Shown in pieces: positions 1 through 7,162 of a stretch of DNA of 17,139 nucleotides (its first letter is position 1; the number at the start of each line of letters is the position of its first letter). Origin of the DNA: Gammaproteobacteria bacterium RIFCSPHIGHO2_12_FULL_38_11 (GTDB lineage: Bacteria > Pseudomonadota > Gammaproteobacteria > Coxiellales > Coxiellaceae). The notes below the pieces were generated by a model. That model was not told the DNA's origin. It worked only from the letters and a program-made list of their open reading frames with translations, and made no database searches. The DNA is taken from positions 42,850-59,988 of the forward strand of contig MGXX01000021.1 in the NCBI GenBank assembly GCA_001801515.1. The letters are read 5' to 3'. A program made the position numbers and the translations under genes.

Positions 1-954
1 TAAATCTTTTAGGCAATCGTTTAATTTTTCTGCAGTGAGTTCTGATTCGCGAAACACAATAGCCGCTTCTTTTCTCTGCAAAAACAAAGCATTTTCATAT
101 TGATGATCGTCTGCAGCAAAAGGATAAGGAATTAAAATACCGGGCAATCCAGCAGCTGCTATTTCAGAAACAGTTAATGCGCCCGAACGACAAATAACCA
201 AATCTGCCCATGCATACGCTTCTTCTATTTTTTCAATAAAAGGAGATACGCGATAAATCACTTCAGGCCATGATTGATAACCTTCAAGCACGGTTTGAAA
301 ATCTTTCTGGCCCGTTTGATGCCAAATAAAATAAGACTCTCGATCATCAAATAAAGATACCCATTTTGTCATTAATTGATTGATCGTTTGCGCGCCTTGG
401 CTGCCACCTAATACTAAAATTCGATAGGGTTTCGCATAATGTTTCGTGTGTGTGACGTTTTGAATAGCAGCGCGCACAGGATTTCCGACGGTGATTGCAT
501 GCTTTCTTTTCGAAAAAGTATTAGGAAATGCTTGTAATACTTTTTTTGAAAAGCAAGAAAGTAATCGATTGGTTAAGCCTGCTTTTGCATTTTGTTCGTG
601 AATAACAAGGTGTTTGCGCAACAACCAAGCTGCGATTCCACCGGGACCACTTGCGTAACCACCCATGCCCAACACCACATCTGGATTTATTTTTTTAATC
701 ATGCGATAGGCTAAAAATACGGTGTACAATAAACGAAACGGCGCAATAAATTTTTCACATACACTTTTTCCGCGAAATGTTTTAACAGGTAAAAAATATA
801 ACGGATAGCGATCGGCAATTAATTTTTTTTCCATACCCGCTTCAGTGCCGATCCACTCAATAACAACACCTTGCTTTTGCAATGCATCTGCAATAGTTAA
901 TGCAGGAAAAATATGTCCGCCGGTACCGCCGGCGATGATTAATAGTTTTTTCAC
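1..954 (-). CDS. murG: MurG, UDP-GlcNAc:lipid I N-acetylglucosaminyltransferase (3' end cut off)
   Basis: Membrane-associated GT-B glycosyltransferase that adds GlcNAc to lipid I to give lipid II, the last cytoplasmic step of peptidoglycan precursor synthesis. I translated it directly. It starts at a GTG with the N-terminal glycine loop AGGTGGHIFPA (residues 8-18). Next come AGMEKKL, the donor/acceptor segment HEQNAKAGLTNR and the C-domain loop GGSQGAQTINQLM, all MurG hallmarks. The GTG is supported by an AAAGGA ribosome-binding site about six bases upstream, and the nearby ATG reads into a stop. There are 318 codons in the window. The family is about 355 residues, so roughly 40 C-terminal residues lie beyond the left edge. 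It normally follows ftsW directly, but here an AlbA-domain gene lies between them, ending 50 bp before this start. Confidence 0.97.
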   Translation of the reverse strand, partial: MKKLLIIAGGTGGHIFPALTIADALQKQGVVIEWIGTEAGMEKKLIADRYPLYFLPVKTFRGKSVCEKFIAPFRLLYTVFLAYRMIKKINPDVVLGMGGYASGPGGIAAWLLRKHLVIHEQNAKAGLTNRLLSCFSKKVLQAFPNTFSKRKHAITVGNPVRAAIQNVTHTKHYAKPYRILVLGGSQGAQTINQLMTKWVSLFDDRESYFIWHQTGQKDFQTVLEGYQSWPEVIYRVSPFIEKIEEAYAWADLVICRSGALTVSEIAAAGLPGILIPYPFAADDHQYENALFLQRKEAAIVFRESELTAEKLNDCLKDL

Positions 955-1004
955 ATTATTCCTTTATTAAAATTAGGATAACAAAATCGCACACTCTGTT
1001 TAAT

Positions 1005-2351
1005 TTATTTTAATTTAAAAATCGCCTGTGGATCTTTTGCCGAGGTGGCAATTCGATTGATTAAATTCATTTCCAACATTTTTTTCAGGCGTGTTCTTGC
1101 TGTTCTTGTCGTTACTTTCCATAATTTTGCTATTTCTGTCGTGCTTAATTCTGTTTCGTGATTTAGTTTTTCAGTTAATTGTTTTTCCCATGGCGTGAGT
1201 TCAACAGTAGAGGAATCTGCTGTATAAAGCGTAACGCGAAAATGGGTATCAATTTCTTGAAATAAAGGCGATTTCGCCCTTATTTTTTCATAAACCGCCA
1301 GAATTCTTTTTAAACCTGTCCCTAGCTGTTCAATTAATTTTAATTCGCGAAATAATCGACCTAACACTCGATTACGCATCCGTGATACACCTGATAATGC
1401 GAGCGCCATTGTTTGTCCATAAGGCAATGATCCAGGGTTTGTGATTTCTATGCGATCCGAAAAAATAGAAACCTGGATTCGACTTCCTTTTAGCGCATAA
1501 TCTGCATGAACAACAGCATTAATAAATGCTTCGCGTATTGCCTTTTCTGGATATTGTGAAATATCTTTGCGTGCACCCGCCTGTATTTCTGCTCGCATCT
1601 TAGTGTTTCGCCTAATAAACGCAAACACAACCTCATGCGCCACAAGTAATGACGAATGAATTACTTGCTGATCAATAATTTCTTCATGTGTTTCATCGGC
1701 GAAACAAACACAAGCAATAGCTGTGTCCGGAAACCATCGGAATCGATCAGGGCAAAATAATAAAATACCTGCATTTGTTGGACGTTGCTGTGCATGCTGT
1801 CGAGTAATTAATCCTAATGATTCATATTGTTTTTTAGTGATTTCGCCAAACACGGGCGATAAATAGGTTGAAATTTCTTTACTATCCAAATCATTTATGC
1901 TGGCTTTTATGCAAGGTAATTCATCAAACGAAATATTTTTTGCTAACATTTTTAGTGATAAAATAGTTTCACTATCGGCAGCACGATTTGTTGAACCCAC
2001 GCGAATATAAGTGCCTCGCTCTAATCCAGAAGATTTTAAATAAACAGGTCCAGCCAAATGTGGCACCTGGATAATGAGTAACTCCCTATTTCGAAAAGTG
2101 ATAATTTGAATATCAGGGATAACGAGCGGTTCAATCGAGTCAACAATTGCACTGGCTAATCTTTCTTCATCTTGCAATGGATTTTCAACGCCAATCACCT
2201 TATTTTTTTTGTCTTGGACGCCGATAACAATATTGCCGCCGGCAGTATTTGCAAAGGCAATCACCGTTTTAATAATTGGCATTAATGATTTTGCATTTTC
2301 TTTGAATTCAAGTGCTTTATTTTCATTTTGAACGAGTAATAATTCCAGCAT
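1005..2351 (-). CDS. AlbA/Schlafen-type ATP-binding protein with C-terminal winged helix (putative transcriptional regulator)
   Basis: Member of the family annotated as ATP-binding or Schlafen/AlbA_2-domain proteins, often called divergent-AAA regulators; the physiological role is not established. Residue numbers here count from the alternative TTG at 2369. The N-terminal AlbA_2 domain shows EFKE (21-24) and AFANTAGGNIVIGV (38-51). A GHKL-like ATPase segment follows with EAFINAVVHADY (280-291) and NPGSLP (311-316). A helix-turn-helix region (about 410-440, LSTTEIAKLWKV) suggests DNA binding. The frame opens at a TTG (2369), but I prefer the ATG at 2351, giving 448 residues; neither has a strong ribosome-binding site. 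It is inserted between ftsW and murG on the same strand, so it could be co-transcribed with them. It has no evident cell-wall role. Confidence 0.82.
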   Translation of the reverse strand: MLELLLVQNENKALEFKENAKSLMPIIKTVIAFANTAGGNIVIGVQDKKNKVIGVENPLQDEERLASAIVDSIEPLVIPDIQIITFRNRELLIIQVPHLAGPVYLKSSGLERGTYIRVGSTNRAADSETILSLKMLAKNISFDELPCIKASINDLDSKEISTYLSPVFGEITKKQYESLGLITRQHAQQRPTNAGILLFCPDRFRWFPDTAIACVCFADETHEEIIDQQVIHSSLLVAHEVVFAFIRRNTKMRAEIQAGARKDISQYPEKAIREAFINAVVHADYALKGSRIQVSIFSDRIEITNPGSLPYGQTMALALSGVSRMRNRVLGRLFRELKLIEQLGTGLKRILAVYEKIRAKSPLFQEIDTHFRVTLYTADSSTVELTPWEKQLTEKLNHETELSTTEIAKLWKVTTRTARTRLKKMLEMNLINRIATSAKDPQAIFKLK

Positions 2352-2387
2352 ATTAAGAGCATCCGTCAACGATATACTAGGAAATTA

Positions 2388-2425
2388 ACACGGAAGCACA
2401 CGGAAGTCAAATCGTTTCCGTGTGT
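2388..2425. repeat. Tandem 10-bp repeat forming a 9-bp hairpin between ftsW and the AlbA gene
   Basis: Two near-identical units, ACACGGAAGC (2388-2397) and ACACGGAAGT (2398-2407), are followed by the reverse complement of part of the unit. CACACGGAA at 2397-2405 pairs perfectly with TTCCGTGTG at 2416-2424 across a 10-nt loop. No T-run follows on either strand, so it is a poor intrinsic terminator. It may be a small repetitive element or a regulator site in the 138-bp ftsW-AlbA gap. The remainder of that gap shows nothing I recognise. Confidence 0.6.
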
Positions 2426-2507
2426 AATCACCCCTGCATTTTACGCCTGCGAATTTTGCCAAACAGCTTGCTGCCCATTAACTACATTATGTTTGCATCC
2501 CAGCGCT

Positions 2508-3665
2508 TCACGACACCCTTTGCCTCAACCGTGACGACGATGTCGAAACAGAAACCGATTGCACTTCATGCGCTACACGCAATATAATCCCCATCGCAGC
2601 ACAACTCACCCATAAACTACTGCCACCATAACTAATTAAAGGTAAGGTCAAGCCTTTTGTCGGCAATAATCCAATATTGACGCCAATATTAATAATGGTT
2701 TGAAAGGCAATCCACAACGCAATTCCCCAAGCAGCAAATCCAGCAAACCACTGTTCTTGTCGAAGTGCTGTTTGCGCTAAATAAATAATGCGGGCAATCA
2801 AAATAACAAATAAACCTATTAGCAATAATTCACCAAGCAAACCCAATTCTTCGGCAATCACTGCAAAAATAAAGTCGGTATGCGCCTCAGGCAAATAAAA
2901 TAATTTTTGAACGCTATTTCCCAAGCCAACACCAAATAGTCCGCCGCGACCAAAAGCAATGAGCGATTGTGTTAATTGATAACCTGAACCATAAGCATGA
3001 TCCCATGGATTTAAAAACGTGGTTAATCGCTGCAATCGATAAGGTGTTGTTATTGCCAATGTTGCCATAGCAACAACAACACCCGATAACATCAATAAAA
3101 AAGGCAATAAACGTGCACCGGCAATAAATAATAATGACAATACTGTCATGGCAATAACACTCGTTGCACCAAAATCAGGCTCTAACAATAACAATAAACC
3201 CATAATCACAAAAAAAATCATCGGCTTAATAAATCCTGATAAACGCGTTTGCACTTCTTTTAAATGACGCTGTAAAAATCCTGCTAAATATAAAATCGCC
3301 ATTAATTTCACAGCTTCAGAAACTTGCAGCGAAATAAAACCCAAATGAATCCAGCGACGTGAACCGTTAACAACGCTACCAATACCAGGCACTAATACTG
3401 CCAATAAAACTAAAAAACAAAATAACAACAAAGCAAAACTCATTTTTTCCCAAGTTGAAAGCGACACACGCGCTATTCCCCACGCCAGCGCTAAGCCTGA
3501 GACCAAAAAAATTAACTGCCGGCATAAGTAATGAAAAGGTTCTTGATAAAGACGATCAGAAATGACCATGGAAGCTGATGAAACCATTAACAAGCCGAAC
3601 AGAATTAAAACGAGTGCGACAACCAGGATCCAGCGATCGCAGTAAAAAGTGTTTTGTTTAGTCAT
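2508..3665 (-). CDS. ftsW: FtsW, SEDS-family septal peptidoglycan glycosyltransferase
   Basis: Polytopic inner-membrane protein of the SEDS family that polymerises lipid II at the division septum together with its cognate class B penicillin-binding protein. The 385-residue product has about ten hydrophobic segments. It shows NGSRRWI (100-106), EPDFGAT (162-168), PEAHTDFIF (259-267) carrying the conserved SEDS aspartate D264, and the C-terminal signature PLISYGGSS (342-350). The start is fixed by AAGGAG four bases before the ATG. It overlaps the end of murD by 8 bp, which implies translational coupling and is the only undisturbed dcw junction here. FtsW is preferred over RodA because of the dcw position. 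Confidence 0.97.
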   Translation of the reverse strand: MTKQNTFYCDRWILVVALVLILFGLLMVSSASMVISDRLYQEPFHYLCRQLIFLVSGLALAWGIARVSLSTWEKMSFALLLFCFLVLLAVLVPGIGSVVNGSRRWIHLGFISLQVSEAVKLMAILYLAGFLQRHLKEVQTRLSGFIKPMIFFVIMGLLLLLEPDFGATSVIAMTVLSLLFIAGARLLPFLLMLSGVVVAMATLAITTPYRLQRLTTFLNPWDHAYGSGYQLTQSLIAFGRGGLFGVGLGNSVQKLFYLPEAHTDFIFAVIAEELGLLGELLLIGLFVILIARIIYLAQTALRQEQWFAGFAAWGIALWIAFQTIINIGVNIGLLPTKGLTLPLISYGGSSLWVSCAAMGIILRVAHEVQSVSVSTSSSRLRQRVS

Positions 3666-5019
3666 GGTGCTCCTTGTGATCAGGGATAAGGGATAACTGA
3701 TCCCCGATAACCGCCTTTATAAAATCATCCCCACGCGCCATATAATTTTCATACTGATCTAAACTGGAACAAGCCGGCGCCAATAAAACAATATCACCTG
3801 GTTGAACCATTTTTTTGGCCGTATTCACTGCTTCATCCATATTACGCACACACGTTATTTCAGCGCAGCCCAAAAGTGCCGCTTCTAACAAAGGCGCATC
3901 TCGCCCTAATAAAATAACATGTGACACATGTTGTTTCACAGGTAATTTTAACAGATCAAGGTCAACCCCTTTGCTATCACCTCCAGCAATTAAGATCAAT
4001 CGTCCTGTTGCACGTTGCGCAATGCTTTCAATCGCCGCAATGGATGCACCCACATTCGTCGCCTTTGAATCATTATACCAAGCAATATTATTTTCAGATT
4101 TTACCAATTGGCATCGATGCGCTAAGCCTGAAAATTTTTTCAATGTGTTTAACACGCTTTCAATTGGCAATTTTAAAATAAAACACATAGCAAGCGCTGC
4201 CAAATAATTTTGATTGTTATGCCGCTCTTGTAAAATTAAATCGGAAACTGCAATTAATTTTTTATCACCATGGCATAAATAATTTTGATATAAACCAAAT
4301 TGATTTTTATCTGGTTTATTTAGTGTGAATTGAAGAACAGTATTTTTAAAATTTATATCTTGCCAGCTATTTTTTTCATCAAAATTCACAACAGCGTTTT
4401 CACAATTCATATAAACACGCTGTTTCGATGCTAAATAATCATTAAATGTGGCGTAGCGATCCATATGATCTGGGCTCACATTAATCACCACCGCGACTTT
4501 TGCCTTTAGAGAATAAGTTGTGTCTAATTGGAAACTTGATAACTCGACAACATAGTAATCCGGTGTCGGTTGCATCATTGCCTCAAGAACAGGCAATCCA
4601 ATATTGCCGCAAATAATGGCTTTTTTTCCAACATTGTTAATAATGTCGCCCATTAAAGTTGTTAAGGTTGATTTTCCGTTTGAGCCGGTAATGGCCACAA
4701 TAGGCGCTTTTGCATCCCGAGCGAATAACTCAACATCACCCATCACAGGAATATTTTTTTCAATGCATTGCACAATGCAAGGTTCTGCCAATGACATGCC
4801 GGGGCTCACAATCAATGTATCGGCCTGCGAAAAAATACTTTCTTGAAATTTTCCCAAGTGAATTTTTACATTGGGAAATTCTTTCTGGCAATCTGCTAAT
4901 TTCGGCGGATTCTCGCGTGTATCGACAACGGAGACAAGCCTGTTTTTTGAGATGAGATAGCGCACACAGGATAACCCAGTAAGGCCAAGGCCGATGACGA
5001 GATGGTGATTTTTTTGCAT
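3658..5019 (-). CDS. murD: MurD, UDP-N-acetylmuramoyl-L-alanine--D-glutamate ligase
   Basis: Cytoplasmic ATP-dependent Mur ligase adding D-glutamate to UDP-MurNAc-L-Ala. The 453-residue product (E. coli 438) shows the N-terminal Rossmann-like segment VIGLGLTGLSCVRYL (residues 8-22) and the ATP loop TGSNGKST (111-118). It also has ELSSFQLDTT, NVSPDHMDRY, the catalytic/ADP segment NDSKATNVG, and PACSSLDQYENY near the C-terminus. The frame is open for 78 further codons upstream, but that part overlaps the previous gene and runs through a repeat element. I therefore place the start at the ATG that gives the family-typical N-terminus; an ATG at 5028 is the alternative. The ribosome-binding site is weak at both. 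A 103-bp gap containing a hairpin repeat separates it from the ATPase gene upstream. Confidence 0.97.
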   Translation of the reverse strand: MQKNHHLVIGLGLTGLSCVRYLISKNRLVSVVDTRENPPKLADCQKEFPNVKIHLGKFQESIFSQADTLIVSPGMSLAEPCIVQCIEKNIPVMGDVELFARDAKAPIVAITGSNGKSTLTTLMGDIINNVGKKAIICGNIGLPVLEAMMQPTPDYYVVELSSFQLDTTYSLKAKVAVVINVSPDHMDRYATFNDYLASKQRVYMNCENAVVNFDEKNSWQDINFKNTVLQFTLNKPDKNQFGLYQNYLCHGDKKLIAVSDLILQERHNNQNYLAALAMCFILKLPIESVLNTLKKFSGLAHRCQLVKSENNIAWYNDSKATNVGASIAAIESIAQRATGRLILIAGGDSKGVDLDLLKLPVKQHVSHVILLGRDAPLLEAALLGCAEITCVRNMDEAVNTAKKMVQPGDIVLLAPACSSLDQYENYMARGDDFIKAVIGDQLSLIPDHKEHHD

Positions 5020-5088
5020 AGAATACATCTTTTCAGTTAATGAGATTTTATAAAATATTGCAGTTTCTACAGCCTGTTGCGAGACTTG

Positions 5089-5121
5089 CACGCAGGCTTC
5101 CGCCAGCGTTTCTGTACTATT
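5089..5121 (-). repeat. Hairpin repeat element, copy A (murD leader)
   Basis: A 33-nt core matching copy C (16865-16897) at 31 of 33 positions. It contains a 20-nt imperfect hairpin at 5090-5109: outer stem ACGC/GCGT, an A-A mismatch, inner stem GGC/GCC and a TTCC loop. The flank ends CTATT. On the minus strand the element begins 1 nt after the TAG stop of the ATPase gene (5123-5125) and lies about 70 nt upstream of the murD ATG. One minus-strand frame reads NSTETLAEACV, the same frame in which copy B is translated inside murF. Confidence 0.85.
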
Positions 5122-5122
5122 T

Positions 5123-6235
5123 CTAGTTAAAAAGATATTTAATAAGCGGATCGACCAATTGATATCTATTTTCTGAATCGCTATATAAATAATCCTTTTT
5201 ACACAAAGTCTCAATTGCTTGCTGTGCGCTGGATGCAGAAAAACGCGTTGCATTCAAAAATTCTTTCGACAACGGCTGCATAATATCAGCGTATTTTGCA
5301 GCACAAATCAGCATTTTAGCCTGATTTTTACTCAACAACTCTATTTCAGAAAGAATATTAGATTTTTCTTCAAACGCATATTTCTTCCAAGTTTGTAACA
5401 CAGTTTCACTTGATGGAATATTATCGTCAAACCATAATTTATGACATAACACGTTTAAATAATAAGGATGACACTCTGAAAAATTAAAAATAGAATCAAT
5501 CGTGTCCGCATCCAAGTGATCATGCCATTTTATTTTTGCCAAATGCTGTATGAAGGGTTTGTAATCATCTTTGCTAATTCGCTCCAAACTAATTCGGTCG
5601 CATAATTTATATAATGGTTTCTTGTTATCATAAAACATGCCTTCAAGAATACGTCGATTACTTCCTGAGAAAATGAATGAAATCATTTGAGATTGTTGCG
5701 CGATGTGTCGCAAAGAACCTTCAATTGTTCCTGATGTGGATATCTCAGCAACACGTTGGAATTCATCAAAAAATAAAACAACTTGTTTCTTTCTTTTTAT
5801 TAACAGCTCATCTAGCTTTTTTAATGCACTGAGTATAGTTTTTGCAGGCGCGCTTTCAGATTTTCTGAGTTCAATTTTCATTTCCGTACCATGATATTGA
5901 AAACTGACATTAAGTTCTGAAAAAAATTGCGTAACAAATTGAATAGCCTTGGCAGCAGTGGATTCAACAGAGTAAACCAATTTTGCAATACCTGTCAGAA
6001 TACTGTTTTGTATTTCCGTATCATTCAGTTCTGCATACAGATCAATTGTGGCGCAAGGTATTTTTAATTTATGAATGACGTGTGTTACTAAGCTGGTTTT
6101 TCCATAACGTCGAGGTGACATCAGCAATGTTGGGCGTGTCTCTTGAATATTTTTCAAAAGATGCTGTTGTTCTATTACGCGATTGCAAAAGTTTTGGCCA
6201 AGGGCCAATCCTTGAGGGAAAATTTCTTTATGCAT
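5123..6235 (-). CDS. Archaeal-type P-loop ATPase (ATPase_2/COG1672-like)
   Basis: A 370-residue protein of the STAND-related archaeal ATPase group found widely in bacteria; its function is unknown. The N-terminal P-loop is SPRRYGKTS (residues 40-48). Walker B is VVLFFDEFQ (152-160), and FIFSGSNRR (187-195) fits the sensor-type strand of the family. The C-terminal 70 or so residues look like a winged-helix module (KNQAKMLICAAKY through DPLIKYLF). There is no C-terminal nuclease motif, unlike three other ATPases in this window. The ATG at 6235 has only a weak GAAG site. The gene lies upstream of murD on the same strand, and its stop abuts a hairpin repeat. It is divergent from the nucleotidyltransferase gene, with a triple AT-rich repeat 24 bp before its start. 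Confidence 0.85.
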   Translation of the reverse strand: MHKEIFPQGLALGQNFCNRVIEQQHLLKNIQETRPTLLMSPRRYGKTSLVTHVIHKLKIPCATIDLYAELNDTEIQNSILTGIAKLVYSVESTAAKAIQFVTQFFSELNVSFQYHGTEMKIELRKSESAPAKTILSALKKLDELLIKRKKQVVLFFDEFQRVAEISTSGTIEGSLRHIAQQSQMISFIFSGSNRRILEGMFYDNKKPLYKLCDRISLERISKDDYKPFIQHLAKIKWHDHLDADTIDSIFNFSECHPYYLNVLCHKLWFDDNIPSSETVLQTWKKYAFEEKSNILSEIELLSKNQAKMLICAAKYADIMQPLSKEFLNATRFSASSAQQAIETLCKKDYLYSDSENRYQLVDPLIKYLFN

Positions 6236-6258
6236 CGTTCTTCACATCCCCTTTCGCA

Positions 6259-6300
6259 TTTCATAATTTATGTTTCATATTTTATGTTTCATAATTTATA
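6259..6300. repeat. Three tandem 14-bp AT-rich repeats in a divergent promoter region
   Basis: Three head-to-tail units: TTTCATAATTTATG (6259-6272), TTTCATATTTTATG (6273-6286) and TTTCATAATTTATA (6287-6300). They start 24 bp upstream of the ATPase ATG (6235, minus strand) and end about 110 bp before the nucleotidyltransferase start (6413, plus strand). The repeated phase and AT-richness fit an operator or a promoter UP-like region, or simple slippage. The function is inferred. Confidence 0.7.
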
Positions 6301-6360
6301 AAGTAAAGGAATTTATTCATTATATTTAAAATCAATTAATTACGGAGGCAGGTAAGGAAC

Positions 6361-6399
6361 ATGCTTGTTTGCGTCCATAGTGTATTGTATTCTCAATAA
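6361..6399 (+). CDS. Possible 12-codon leader peptide
   Basis: An ATG preceded by AAGGA (6354-6358) at a short spacing opens a 12-codon frame, MLVCVHSVLYSQ, ending in TAA at 6397-6399. The stop sits two bases before the AGGAG site of the nucleotidyltransferase gene. That arrangement would allow coupling between leader and gene. No attenuator-like alternative hairpins were seen, and a frame this short can arise by chance. Confidence 0.2.
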   Translation: MLVCVHSVLYSQ

Positions 6400-6400
6400 A

Positions 6401-6405
6401 AGGAG
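6401..6405 (+). promoter_or_regulatory. Ribosome-binding site fixing the nucleotidyltransferase start
   Basis: AGGAG lies 7 nt before the ATG at 6413. The frame is open 16 codons further upstream, but that part has no such site, so 6413 is taken as the start. Confidence 0.75.
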
Positions 6406-6412
6406 CGCGGAA

Positions 6413-7159
6413 ATGACGTTTGGACTAGCCGCAACTGATTTTAAAACACTCATGCGCATTATCATAGCGCATTCTGCGCAATTGCAGCGTGTCATCCTAT
6501 TTGGATCACGTGCACAAGGTGATTACAAAACACATTCCGATATTGATTTAGCAATTGATTACCAACAACCTAAAAAATCTAGCGAAACAACATTACAGGA
6601 AGATTTCGAATCCAGTTCATTACCCTATACAGTCGATCTCATTGATCTCGCACTTGAAAAGGACACTCGGTTAAAAACATTTATTCAAAAAGAAGGGGTT
6701 GTTCTGTATGATGAAGCATCAAAAAGCAATGGAGATTTTTGGATGACTTACGCAATATTAAATGAAAAATTGTCGGATTTTCAGCTGGCATTATCGCGCC
6801 TAGATGAAGCGCTAACAAAAAATATTGAAGCAGACAGTCTCTATTTAGATGGCACCATTCAACGATTTGAATTTACCTATGAGCTTTGCTGGAAATTAAT
6901 GAAAGCCTATTTAAGCTATCTCGGTATTGATGCAAATAACCCAAGAGCTGCGATCAGAGAAAGTTTAAAGCAAAATCTCATTCAAGATAAAAATACACCT
7001 GAATGGCTCGAGATGATTGAAAAACGCAATTTAACAACACACACTTATCACAAAACAATGGCACTGACTGTCTATGCAGGCATTCAATCTAGCTTTATTC
7101 ATCTGCTGCATGATTTCGAAAAGAAAGTTTCACCATTAATTGTTGCGATAGCCAAATAG
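6413..7159 (+). CDS. Fused nucleotidyltransferase-HEPN protein (MntA-HepT / HI0073-HI0074 type)
   Basis: A 248-residue single-chain version of a pair normally encoded by two genes: a minimal nucleotidyltransferase antitoxin and a HEPN toxin. Residues 1-100 form the nucleotidyltransferase domain: GSRAQG (31-36) through SDIDL (42-46) matches GSX10DXD, and D75 fits the third metal ligand. Residues about 111-248 resemble the HI0074 substrate-binding/HEPN family, with RFEFTYELCWKLMK (151-164) and RNLTTHTY (205-212), which fits RX4HXY. In characterised MntA-HepT pairs the nucleotidyltransferase AMPylates the tyrosine of that motif; whether this happens here is inference. An internal GGAG plus ATG lies exactly at the domain boundary. 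It is convergent with recQ, 3 bp apart. Confidence 0.88.
   Translation: MTFGLAATDFKTLMRIIIAHSAQLQRVILFGSRAQGDYKTHSDIDLAIDYQQPKKSSETTLQEDFESSSLPYTVDLIDLALEKDTRLKTFIQKEGVVLYDEASKSNGDFWMTYAILNEKLSDFQLALSRLDEALTKNIEADSLYLDGTIQRFEFTYELCWKLMKAYLSYLGIDANNPRAAIRESLKQNLIQDKNTPEWLEMIEKRNLTTHTYHKTMALTVYAGIQSSFIHLLHDFEKKVSPLIVAIAK
6731..6745 (+). promoter_or_regulatory. Internal ribosome-binding site and ATG at the HepT domain boundary
   Basis: GGAG (6731-6734) is followed after 8 nt by an in-frame ATG (6743-6745), codon 111 of the fused gene. Initiation here would give a 138-residue protein beginning MTYAILNEKL, a typical size and start for a stand-alone HI0074-type protein. Confidence 0.45.
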
Positions 7160-7162
7160 TTG

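Noticed and set aside
3815..4955. Plus-strand open frames inside murD (3815-4207, 3921-4181, 4604-4846, 4710-4955)
   Set aside because: All are antisense to conserved murD sequence and show no domain or independent signals.
5045..5056. ATTTTATAAAAT palindrome in the murD leader as a promoter or operator
   Set aside because: No convincing -35 box at 16-18 bp; such AT palindromes are common in low-GC DNA.
5020..5253. N-terminal extension of murD by 78 codons
   Set aside because: It overlaps the end of the upstream ATPase gene and reads through repeat copy A. MurD homologues begin near the VIGLGLTG segment, which the ATG at 5019 provides.
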